Assembly (NCBI GenBank): GCA_003552365.1
Contig: PUKR01000246.1
Location: 1-7,115 of the forward strand
DNA length: 7,115 nt
Direction of reading: 5' to 3'
Source: Syntrophomonadaceae bacterium
Lineage (GTDB): Bacteria; Bacillota; Dethiobacteria; DTU022
Shown: positions 1 to 5,781 of the stretch, one piece after another
Position numbering within the stretch: the first letter of the stretch is position 1
How the letters are laid out: each line of letters starts with the position of its first letter
The notes under the pieces: model-generated
What the model was told of the DNA's origin: nothing
The model's database searches: none
The model's input: only the letters and a program-made list of their open reading frames with translations
Made by a program: the position numbers and the translations under genes

Positions 1-296
1 CCCCTGTTTCTCAATTCATGACGGATCTCCCCGATGATGCAGTGGCTGGCGTAGGTGGAAAACATGGCCCCCTTGCCGGGATCAAAGCGGTTCAATGCTT
101 TAACCAGGCCTTCATAGCCTGCCTGCTTTAAATCCTCTTCAAGCTTACCGGGGCTGTAGAGAGCGGCATAATAGCTGACCAGCGCTTCCCCTGCTTTCAC
201 CGCTGCTTCCTTTGCTTTCAGGCAGCCGGTGCAGTGATAGATTTCTGCAGCAGTTTCTAAGTCCGGGTTCCGGGTTTCCCCTCTGCGCTTGCTCAT
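1..296 (-). CDS. RNA polymerase sigma-70 family factor, SigB/SigF/SigG-like (3' part beyond left edge)
   Basis: The first 98 residues of a sigma factor are visible and the frame runs open off the left edge. Residues about 36-98 match sigma region 1.2/2: EALVSYYAALYSPG, then EEDLKQAGYEGLVKALNRFD, then FSTYASHCIIGEIRHELRNR. The GEIRHELR ending resembles the GEIKRxLRDK found in SigB, SigF and SigG rather than SigA, so this is an alternative sigma factor that would direct core polymerase to a special promoter set. The ATG at 296-294 is chosen because GGAGGG lies 6 bases upstream. The first 35 residues are less typical and contain an HCxxC motif (H21, C22, C25). The gene has its own promoter, c-di-GMP riboswitch and terminator just upstream, so it appears regulated separately from the pilus operon before it. 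The subfamily is inferred from region 2 only; region 4 is not visible, and the target promoters are unknown. Confidence 0.88.
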   Translation of the reverse strand, partial: MSKRRGETRNPDLETAAEIYHCTGCLKAKEAAVKAGEALVSYYAALYSPGKLEEDLKQAGYEGLVKALNRFDPGKGAMFSTYASHCIIGEIRHELRNR

Positions 297-302
297 CAGT
301 TT

Positions 303-308
303 CCCTCC
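303..308 (-). promoter_or_regulatory. Ribosome binding site of the sigma factor gene
   Basis: GGAGGG on the minus strand sits 6 bases before the ATG at 296. It lies downstream of the riboswitch terminator and outside its stem. This favours control by transcription termination rather than by hiding the ribosome site. Confidence 0.8.
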
Positions 309-320
309 ACGAAAGCCTTT

Positions 321-360
321 TAATAAAATAAACCCCCGCTGCAGGCACAGAAGGGGTTTA
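321..360 (-). terminator. Intrinsic terminator in the sigma factor leader (riboswitch expression platform)
   Basis: On the minus strand TAAACCCC (360-353) pairs perfectly with GGGGTTTA (336-329), 8 bp, around a 16-base loop. A U-rich tail of the type TTTTATT follows (328-322). It sits 14 bases after the end of the c-di-GMP aptamer and 24 bases before the sigma factor ATG, the place expected for a riboswitch-controlled terminator. It may also stop transcripts running through from pilB, since I find no other terminator between pilB and the aptamer. Confidence 0.85.
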
Positions 361-379
361 ATCCATATTCCTGTAAACC
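355..379 (-). promoter_or_regulatory. Predicted antiterminator hairpin
   Basis: GGTTTA (379-374), the 3' strand of aptamer helix P1 plus its flank, is perfectly complementary to TAAACC (360-355), the first bases of the terminator's 5' arm, across a 13-base loop. P1 (AACCG 465-461 with CGGTT 380-376) and this hairpin are mutually exclusive, as are this hairpin and the terminator. When c-di-GMP stabilises P1 the terminator arm is freed, so ligand should reduce expression. The pairings are read from the sequence; their energetic balance has not been computed. Confidence 0.55.
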
Positions 380-467
380 GGCAGCTGGCTGGCATAGACT
401 TATAAAAGCCTTAAGCCCCTTTAGCTTTGCGCCGCCACCTTTCGGTGGCTTTGCCTTTTGCGGTTAT
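374..467 (-). promoter_or_regulatory. Cyclic-di-GMP-I (GEMM-I) riboswitch aptamer
   Basis: The minus strand shows the GEMM-I hallmarks in order. GGCAAA (455-450) contains the G at 454 equivalent to ligand-binding G20 of the Vibrio Vc2 aptamer. A perfect 6-bp hairpin GCCACC-GAAA-GGTGGC (449-434) carries the GNRA tetraloop. GGCGCAAAGC (433-424) follows, with the A at 427 equivalent to A47, which stacks between the two guanines. CTTAAG and TATG are close to the tetraloop receptor halves CCTAAG and TATGG. AGCCAGCTGCCGG (390-378) has the C at 381 equivalent to C92. P1 closes as AACCG (465-461) with CGGTT (380-376). Known members of this family bind c-di-GMP and often control motility, pilus and surface genes. 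Here the aptamer begins about 10 bases after the predicted transcription start and is followed by a terminator and a sigma factor gene. Small departures from consensus are listed under findings. Confidence 0.9.
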
Positions 468-481
468 TTAAGCTAAATCAT

Positions 482-510
482 ATTATCTCAGATCTAAACA
501 TATTCGTCAA
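482..510 (-). promoter_or_regulatory. Promoter of the riboswitch-sigma factor transcript
   Basis: TTGACG (510-505) is a 5/6 match to the -35 box. A 17-base spacer separates it from GATAAT (487-482), a 5/6 match to the -10 box, which is preceded by TGA giving an extended -10. Transcription should start near 478-473, just before aptamer helix P1. It is a housekeeping-type promoter, lying 24 bases beyond the pilB stop codon. Confidence 0.75.
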
Positions 511-533
511 CGTAATTTTTAAATTTTCTCATT

Positions 534-2249
534 TTAGGCTAGTACCCTTAAAGCTTCTTCCAAAGTAGTGGTCCCTTCCCTGACCTTAAAGAAACCGTCA
601 CGGCGCAGGGTAATCATCCCTTCTTTTATCGCCACTTCTGCAATTTCTCCGGCGGAGCGGCGCTGTAAGATCATGTTCCTGATGTTGTCGGTCATCAGGA
701 GCAGTTCATACACTCCAATTCTGCCCCTGTAACCGGTATTGCCGCAGCGCAGGCAGCCCTGGGCAGAGTGAAGGGTTACTTCCTCTTCGCCTCTGGCCAT
801 AGGGAAATCGGGCACATTTTCTTTAAGTTCTTTACGGCTGATTGTATAAGGATTGCGGCACTGCTTGCAGAGGACCCTGACCAGGCGCTGGGCCAAAACC
901 CCGATCACCGAAGATGCTGTTAGATAAGGTTCGATATCCATATCCCCGAGCCTGGTTAAGGCACCGGCAGCATCGTTGGTATGGAGGGTGGATAAAACCA
1001 GGTGCCCGGTGAGAGCGGACTCGATGGCAATGCGGGATGTTTCCCGGTCCCTGATTTCCCCGACCATGATGATATCGGGGTCGTTACGCAAAATCGAGCG
1101 CAGGCCGGTAGCAAAGGTAAGGCCCGCTCTTGGGTTGACCTGGACCTGGTTGATCCCGCTTAACCGGTATTCAATCGGGTCTTCCACGGTGATAATATGT
1201 TTTTCCACACTGTTTAGCTCAGTAAGGGCTGCGTACAGGGTGGTGGTTTTACCGCTGCCGGTGGGTCCTGTCACTAACACGCAGCCGTAGGGCTTGTGAA
1301 TGGTGCGGTAAAATTTTTTTAACTGGGAATCGGGGAAGCCAAGTTCGGGCAGGGTAATTAAGCGTTCACTGCGGTCGAGCAAACGCATGGTCAGTTTTTC
1401 TCCGTAGGCTGAGGGCAGGGAAGCCACCCTTAAATCGATAACCCTGCCGTCAAGTTTCAAGGTGGTGCGGCCGTCCTGAGGCGTGCGCCGGTTGGCGATA
1501 TCCATCCCGGCCATTACTTTCACCCGGGAAACCAGGGAAGCATGCAGGCGTGCGGGCGGCTGCATCGTTTCATGGAGCACCCCGTCAATCCGGAAGCGCA
1601 CCCTGAGGCTTCGTTCCTGGGGTTCAATGTGCACATCACTGGCCCCGTTGCGGATGGCCTGGTTAAAAATAAGGTTGGCCAGCTGCACCGCCGGCTTATC
1701 CCCGACCGAAGATTGCAGCTCTTCTTTTTCTTCCTCTTCTTCGGGGTAATAATCTTCTTCACCGGTCTCGATACCACTGGTGGCCTGGGTATACTGCTCG
1801 ATGGCCATTTTAAGTTCGCTGTCTGAAACGCAAACCGGCTTGACCTCATAGCCGGTGATCAGGCGTAAGTCGTCGATGGTGACAATATCGTTGGGGTGCA
1901 TCATGGCCACAATTAGGCGGCCGTTTTCAAAACCGATGGGCAGTGAATTGTAGCGCCTGGCGGAATCGGGGTCAAGCAGGGAAGCTGCAGCTTTGTCCAC
2001 TTCGCATTCCTGCAGGGATACGTAGTCAACATTGGCCTGGCTGGCAATGGCCCTGGTAACCATTTCTTCCGTGGTAAACCCGAGATCAATCAAGGTTTGA
2101 CCGAGCAGGCCGCGGCCACCTTTCTGCACTTTTTCCCGGTGCATGGCTAAAGCTTCGTCCAGCTGTTCCCGGGTTATTTCTCCGTTTTCAACAAGCAGCT
2201 CGCCGATGCCGTCCCTTTTAGCGCCAAAATTGCGGCTGCGATTTTCCAT
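534..2249 (-). CDS. pilB: Type IV pilus extension ATPase PilB, with N-terminal MshEN (c-di-GMP-binding type) domain
   Basis: PilB is the cytoplasmic hexameric GspE/PilB-family ATPase that drives pilus polymerisation through PilC. Counted from ATG 2249 (571 residues, normal length), residues 14-71 form an MshEN-like domain with two motifs: IGELLVENG at 15-23 with LDEAL following, and LGQTLIDLG at 49-57 ending AIASQ. An acidic linker (163-177) leads to the N2 domain. The ATPase core has Walker A GPTGSGKTT (328-336), Asp box ITVEDPIEY, Walker B PDIIMVGEIRD (391-401) and His box HLVLSTLHT (416-424). Two CxxC pairs (C461/C464 and C499/C502) form the zinc site of extension ATPases, which separates it from PilT. 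I prefer ATG 2249 because AGGTGG lies 5 bases upstream; an in-frame GTG at 2258 has no such site. It is the last gene of the pilus cluster, separated from pilO by 93-102 bases, and may have some independent expression. Confidence 0.96.
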   Translation of the reverse strand: MENRSRNFGAKRDGIGELLVENGEITREQLDEALAMHREKVQKGGRGLLGQTLIDLGFTTEEMVTRAIASQANVDYVSLQECEVDKAAASLLDPDSARRYNSLPIGFENGRLIVAMMHPNDIVTIDDLRLITGYEVKPVCVSDSELKMAIEQYTQATSGIETGEEDYYPEEEEEKEELQSSVGDKPAVQLANLIFNQAIRNGASDVHIEPQERSLRVRFRIDGVLHETMQPPARLHASLVSRVKVMAGMDIANRRTPQDGRTTLKLDGRVIDLRVASLPSAYGEKLTMRLLDRSERLITLPELGFPDSQLKKFYRTIHKPYGCVLVTGPTGSGKTTTLYAALTELNSVEKHIITVEDPIEYRLSGINQVQVNPRAGLTFATGLRSILRNDPDIIMVGEIRDRETSRIAIESALTGHLVLSTLHTNDAAGALTRLGDMDIEPYLTASSVIGVLAQRLVRVLCKQCRNPYTISRKELKENVPDFPMARGEEEVTLHSAQGCLRCGNTGYRGRIGVYELLLMTDNIRNMILQRRSAGEIAEVAIKEGMITLRRDGFFKVREGTTTLEEALRVLA

Positions 2250-2254
2250 AGCTT

Positions 2255-2267
2255 CCACCTCAGGTGG
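2255..2267 (-). promoter_or_regulatory. Small hairpin covering the pilB ribosome binding site
   Basis: On the minus strand CCACC (2267-2263) pairs with GGTGG (2259-2255) around a TGA loop. The right arm is part of AGGTGG, the Shine-Dalgarno for ATG 2249. The stem is only 5 bp, but it could reduce pilB translation relative to the upstream genes. This is read from sequence only. Confidence 0.4.
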
Positions 2268-2286
2268 GATCGATCGTCTATATATA

Positions 2287-2315
2287 ATTAACGACAGGTA
2301 TCCTCATATTGTTAA
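2287..2315 (-). promoter_or_regulatory. Possible weak promoter and inverted repeat upstream of pilB
   Basis: TTAACA (2315-2310, 5/6 to the -35 box), a 17-base spacer and GTTAAT (2292-2287, 4/6 to the -10 box) could give pilB its own start in the pilO-pilB gap. The same bases form an inverted repeat, ATTAAC (2316-2311) with GTTAAT (2292-2287), which could instead be a binding site or a weak stem. The region is AT-rich, so chance matches are likely. Confidence 0.28.
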
Positions 2316-2351
2316 TGCCTGATCTGACGTAAAAGTATTTTAACACTTCAG

Positions 2352-2888
2352 CTAGGGGTTGTAAAAGGTATAGGCGGAAATGTTTACTTGTAAATTATTG
2401 CCGTTACCACCGGCCCTGCTAATGTCAAAGTTGTCAATCCGGATAGCCCTGTCGCCATCGTAGAGGTGGTTGAACATTCTCCTGATCCCGTCATACCGGC
2501 CCTCCAGGGTAATTGTGACGGGCATGTTCATATAGCCTTCCTCGTTTTCGTAACGATCGCCAAATGAAATTTCCACCGCCCGGAGGTCGTATTCGCCGAC
2601 CAGGTAATGGATATAGTGGAGGAGCTCTTCTTCCTCGGGGGCTGCCGGAATCTTTGATAGGGCGTATTCTAAACGTTCTTCGTACTCATCCGCTTTTTGC
2701 TGGTGTTCAAGCCTCCGGTCAAGCTGAGCATGGGCTGCATCTAAAGCTGTCTTTTCATCTTCGATTTCCGCCCGGAGATCAGTCCAGGTGTTGTACTGAA
2801 AGTAGATTAACACTCCGCTTAAAGCAATTACCAGCACGGTGAGGGCAATAACTACATATTTGCGCCTATTCCCGGTCAAGCTAAACAT
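2352..2888 (-). CDS. pilO: Type IV pilus inner-membrane alignment protein PilO
   Basis: The 178 residues have the PilO layout: a short basic N-terminus (GNRRKY), one membrane helix at about 11-30, a charged heptad-rich coiled coil at about 35-78, then a small alpha/beta ferredoxin-like domain with alternating strands (VTITLEGRYDGIRRMFNHL at about 124-142; LQVNISAYTFYN at the end). PilO pairs with PilN through the coiled coil and links the cytoplasmic PilM to the rest of the pilus machine at the membrane. The ATG at 2888 lies 2 bases after the pilN stop, and the run of Gs at the end of pilN serves as its ribosome site, so the two are probably translationally coupled. Sequence identity in this family is low; the call rests on architecture plus position after pilM and pilN. 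Confidence 0.87.
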   Translation of the reverse strand: MFSLTGNRRKYVVIALTVLVIALSGVLIYFQYNTWTDLRAEIEDEKTALDAAHAQLDRRLEHQQKADEYEERLEYALSKIPAAPEEEELLHYIHYLVGEYDLRAVEISFGDRYENEEGYMNMPVTITLEGRYDGIRRMFNHLYDGDRAIRIDNFDISRAGGNGNNLQVNISAYTFYNP

Positions 2889-2890
2889 AA

Positions 2891-3481
2891 TTAATTGCCC
2901 CCTTCTTCCGGGTCGAAAAACTCCGGCCCGGGCAATATATCTGCATTGACATCAAATTCAACAGCATCTCTTTCATCAACCGCGGTTTCCGCGGATAGGC
3001 TGGTGCGGACATCTTCAAGCTGCTCTAAAGTATCAACCCGGTCCAGCATATCGGCTACATTGCTGTGGGTGTAGGTCCAGCCACGCATATTGAAGCTGCC
3101 TTCTTCTTCATCATTGTAGGCAGCGGAAACATCGAGGAGGGCTATATCGGGATCGAGGGCCCTGCCAATATCGCCCAAAAATTCTCCCCACTTTGGAGCA
3201 CGGCCCATGGCAGCGTTGACCAGTCCTTCCGCTTCGGACATTTGTTCATAGAGTTCTTCGTATTCGGCAAGTTCCGCAGCCTGGTCTTCCACGGTCTCCC
3301 GTTCTTGCCGGAGAGATTGGAGCTCGCTCCTGGCAAAAAGGGAACTGACCAGTAAAAAGGCATAAACGGCCAGCAAAACCACAAAAACGACCAGGGCAAC
3401 CCTGATTAACCTGGCCTGTTTCTTTTCATCCAGGCGTTTCTTTTTAATTTCAGGCGGCAGTAAACTGACGTAGTTTTGCAA
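2891..3481 (-). CDS. pilN: Type IV pilus inner-membrane alignment protein PilN
   Basis: The 196-residue product opens with VSLLPPEIKKKR (residues 5-16), matching the conserved PilN N-terminal motif (NLLPxE) that docks into a groove of PilM. A membrane helix follows (about 26-50), then an acidic coiled coil (about 52-92) and a C-terminal fold with LLDVSAAY and a probable fimbrial-assembly (PilN family) core. The start is TTG at 3481, with GGAGGG 9 bases upstream inside the end of pilM. No ATG would retain the PilM-docking motif, so TTG is the best start. Only 5 bases separate it from the pilM stop. The C-terminal tail (PGPEFFDPEEGGN) is acidic and likely disordered. Confidence 0.92.
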   Translation of the reverse strand: MQNYVSLLPPEIKKKRLDEKKQARLIRVALVVFVVLLAVYAFLLVSSLFARSELQSLRQERETVEDQAAELAEYEELYEQMSEAEGLVNAAMGRAPKWGEFLGDIGRALDPDIALLDVSAAYNDEEEGSFNMRGWTYTHSNVADMLDRVDTLEQLEDVRTSLSAETAVDERDAVEFDVNADILPGPEFFDPEEGGN

Positions 3482-3486
3482 AGTGA

Positions 3487-4500
3487 TTATCCCTCCAGGC
3501 CACGCCGGGCCAGGCCGGCGCTGATCGCATAATCAACGGCCATAAGGCCTGTGCCCTCAAGATGAGGTTCGGCATTGCTAAAATCGGCAAAGGGGTTGAC
3601 AATGCGCACCGGCAAACCAAGGGCTTCTTCCATCCTGGTAGAAAGACCTTTCAGGCGCGCTCCCCTGCCGTTGAATATGATCGCTTCCAGGTCTGAAGAA
3701 TTGGCCTGGTTCTGGTAATAGGTAAGCGATGATCGTGCTTCGGTTATAAGGTTACCCGCCCAGGCCGAAAATACTTCGCGGGCATTCTCGCTGTCAGCGT
3801 TGTTTCCTGCCAGCAGGTGATCCAGGGTGGAACCCAAACCGAAAGCCAGGTCCTTTAATTTCACCGCCACAAGGCGGGCCAGGCGGGGCTGGTTCTGATC
3901 AGAAACTAAAATATTACTCAAGCCGTTGGCCACATTAACCACAGCCACAGTCCGTTCCGTGGCAGCGGCAGGCAGTATTTGCATCAAGGCCAGGGTGGAA
4001 ACATCGATATCTTCCGGCTCGAGCCTGGCCACCTCCAGGGCTTGCAAGAAGCCGTCAAGCATGTCGCGACGGGCGGCTACAAGCAGTATTTCATAAACAG
4101 GGCGTTCATCTTCCACCGCTTCCCCCACAACCCGGTAGTCAAGGACCACACTTTCTAAAGGTATGGGTAAATGATCCTGGGCATGAAAGCGGATCACGTT
4201 AGCCAGCTTATCGGGGGCCACTTTCGGGATAGTGGCATAGCGGACCAGCACACCCTGGTTTGAAACACCGAGTAAAACCTTGCGGTGCTTGACAGCACCC
4301 TCGCCCCAGAGTTCACGCAGGGCATCTCCCACCTGTTCCGGTTGGACGATCATCCCTTCTTCCACCGCACCTTCGGGCAGGTTTATTTCGGCCAGGGCGC
4401 TTAACTTCGGTTTTTTGGGCGTACCGGATGCCTCGACCGCCCTGGCGGTTCCGGTATCAATTTCCAGGCCCACTGCTTTTTTGGCTACGCCTAAATCCAT
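3487..4500 (-). CDS. pilM: Type IV pilus assembly protein PilM, actin-like
   Basis: PilM is a cytoplasmic FtsA/actin-fold protein that binds nucleotide and the N-terminal peptide of PilN, connecting the membrane PilN-PilO pair with the motor. The 337-residue product has the phosphate-1 loop VGLEIDTGTARAVEAS (about 10-25), the region VIRFHAQDHLPIPLESVVLDYRV (103-125) typical of PilM, a phosphate-2-like segment VVNVANGLSNILV (187-199), the helix SLTYYQNQ (258-265), an adenosine-loop-like IIFNGRGARLKGL (274-286), and a C-terminal YAISAGLARRG. The phosphate-2 and adenosine loops differ from the usual DxGxxxT and GGGARLPGL forms (see findings). ATG 4500 has AGGGAG about 10 bases upstream. It heads a tight pilM-pilN-pilO block, 52 bases after pilC. 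Confidence 0.94.
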   Translation of the reverse strand: MDLGVAKKAVGLEIDTGTARAVEASGTPKKPKLSALAEINLPEGAVEEGMIVQPEQVGDALRELWGEGAVKHRKVLLGVSNQGVLVRYATIPKVAPDKLANVIRFHAQDHLPIPLESVVLDYRVVGEAVEDERPVYEILLVAARRDMLDGFLQALEVARLEPEDIDVSTLALMQILPAAATERTVAVVNVANGLSNILVSDQNQPRLARLVAVKLKDLAFGLGSTLDHLLAGNNADSENAREVFSAWAGNLITEARSSLTYYQNQANSSDLEAIIFNGRGARLKGLSTRMEEALGLPVRIVNPFADFSNAEPHLEGTGLMAVDYAISAGLARRGLEG

Positions 4501-4552
4501 TCAACGACAACTCCCTACAACATTTTAAAACGCTATTTATTACCCGCAAGCT

Positions 4553-5755
4553 TTAAATTTGAGTAATTACCGTAAATATTGGCAAATACAGGGCGATGAG
4601 CATTCCACCGACCAGCACCCCGATTACTACCAGCATGATTGGCTCAATCAACGAGGTTAATGCCTTGGTCATGGTAGATACCTCTTCTTCATAAAATGCG
4701 GCTACTTTATCCATCATTTCAGGGATATCCCCGGTTTCCTCGCCGACCGAAATCATATGGGTAACCATGGGTGGAAAGATCCCGCTTTCTTCTAGAGGGG
4801 CGGCTACGCTGCTTCCTTCCTGAATCTGCTCACCCGCTTTCTGGGTGGCATCAATGACCAGGCTGTTTCCCGCAGCCCTGCCTGAGGCATCTAAAGCCTG
4901 CACAATCGGCAGGCCGGTGGACATCATCGTCGAAAAAGTGCGGGCAAAACTGGCTATGACCGACTTCTGAACTAATTCACCGAAGATAGGCAGGTTAAAT
5001 TTAAGCCGGTCAAGTTTTCTTTTGCCCTGTTCACTCCTGGCCAGGGTCCGCAGGATAAAATAAAGGACAATTACAATCGGGAAAAGCAGGTACCAGTAAG
5101 CCTGCAGGGCATCAGACAAGCTGATGATAATCTGGGTCGGCAGCGGCAAGGCTACATCTTCCGGGAAGAAACCGACGAAGATCGGCACCAGGAAAAAGAG
5201 CATGGCAAACAAAATGACGATAGCAAAAGCAAGCACCGCTACCGGGTAAAAAGAAGCGGATTTAATATTGTCCCGCAGCTCTTTGTCCTTCTGCAGCTGG
5301 GTGGACAGGCGTTCTAAGGTTGACTCAAGGTTACCGCCTGTTTCACCGGCGCTGATCATGTTGATATATAAATCGGAAAAAATATCCGGATAACCTTTCA
5401 GGGCTTCCGAAAAGCTCGATCCACCTTCTACATTGGCAGCAATTTCTCCCAGGGCTTTACCCAGGTTAGGGTTGCTCACCTGGCGGCTTAAAGTATAAAG
5501 GGCCCGGGTTAAAGGGATGCCTGAATTGAGCATGGCTGCCATCTGGCGGCTGAACAGGCTCAAATCGGCAAGTTTTACCTTTCTGCCGGGTTTAAACAGG
5601 TTGAGGAGCGGAGACTCCCTGACTTCTTTAATCTCGGTAGCCATCAGGCCCATACCGCGCAATTTTTCCAGGACACCAGATTCCCCGTCAGCCTCTAACT
5701 TGCCGGTAATGGTTTCGCCTGCCCTGTTAATTGCTTCGTACCTGTAAGAAGTCAT
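4553..5755 (-). CDS. pilC: Type IV pilus inner-membrane platform protein PilC (GspF family)
   Basis: PilC is the polytopic platform on which the PilB and PilT hexamers act to add or remove pilin subunits. The 400-residue product has the normal family length and the duplicated GspF/T2SSF layout. A short N-terminal domain (YRYEAINRAGETITGKLEA, 4-22) is followed by repeat 1 at about 65-190 (LSLFSRQMAAMLNSGIPL, then MISAGETGGNLESTLERL) and repeat 2 at about 267-390 (IASFARTFSTMMSTGLPI, then MISVGEETGDIPEMMDKV). Three membrane spans are seen at about 172-196, 220-237 and 371-394. ATG 5755 is preceded by a GGAAGGGGGG tract. It follows pilT by 26 bases, so the two are surely cotranscribed. Confidence 0.97.
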   Translation of the reverse strand: MTSYRYEAINRAGETITGKLEADGESGVLEKLRGMGLMATEIKEVRESPLLNLFKPGRKVKLADLSLFSRQMAAMLNSGIPLTRALYTLSRQVSNPNLGKALGEIAANVEGGSSFSEALKGYPDIFSDLYINMISAGETGGNLESTLERLSTQLQKDKELRDNIKSASFYPVAVLAFAIVILFAMLFFLVPIFVGFFPEDVALPLPTQIIISLSDALQAYWYLLFPIVIVLYFILRTLARSEQGKRKLDRLKFNLPIFGELVQKSVIASFARTFSTMMSTGLPIVQALDASGRAAGNSLVIDATQKAGEQIQEGSSVAAPLEESGIFPPMVTHMISVGEETGDIPEMMDKVAAFYEEEVSTMTKALTSLIEPIMLVVIGVLVGGMLIALYLPIFTVITQI

Positions 5756-5781
5756 CTTTTATACCCCCCTTCCTGTTGTAG

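Noticed and set aside
145..348. Minus-strand open frame of 67 codons overlapping the sigma factor start
   Set aside because: It overlaps the sigma factor in another frame, runs through the terminator, and its product resembles no family; the overlapping frame has clear sigma region 2 motifs.
976..1290. Plus-strand open frame opposite pilB (also 1483-1749 and 1542-1826)
   Set aside because: They are antisense to conserved PilB motifs (Walker A, Asp box, Walker B, acidic linker), have no ribosome site that I can see, and no recognisable product.
2256..2258. GTG start for PilB at 2258
   Set aside because: It is in frame, but no purine-rich site precedes it; the GTG lies inside the AGGTGG that fits ATG 2249. 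It is kept only as an alternative.
4501..4552. Possible promoter in the pilC-pilM gap (TTGCGG, 16 bases, TAAAAT)
   Set aside because: The -35 box is a poor match and the gap is short; cotranscription with pilC explains expression well enough.
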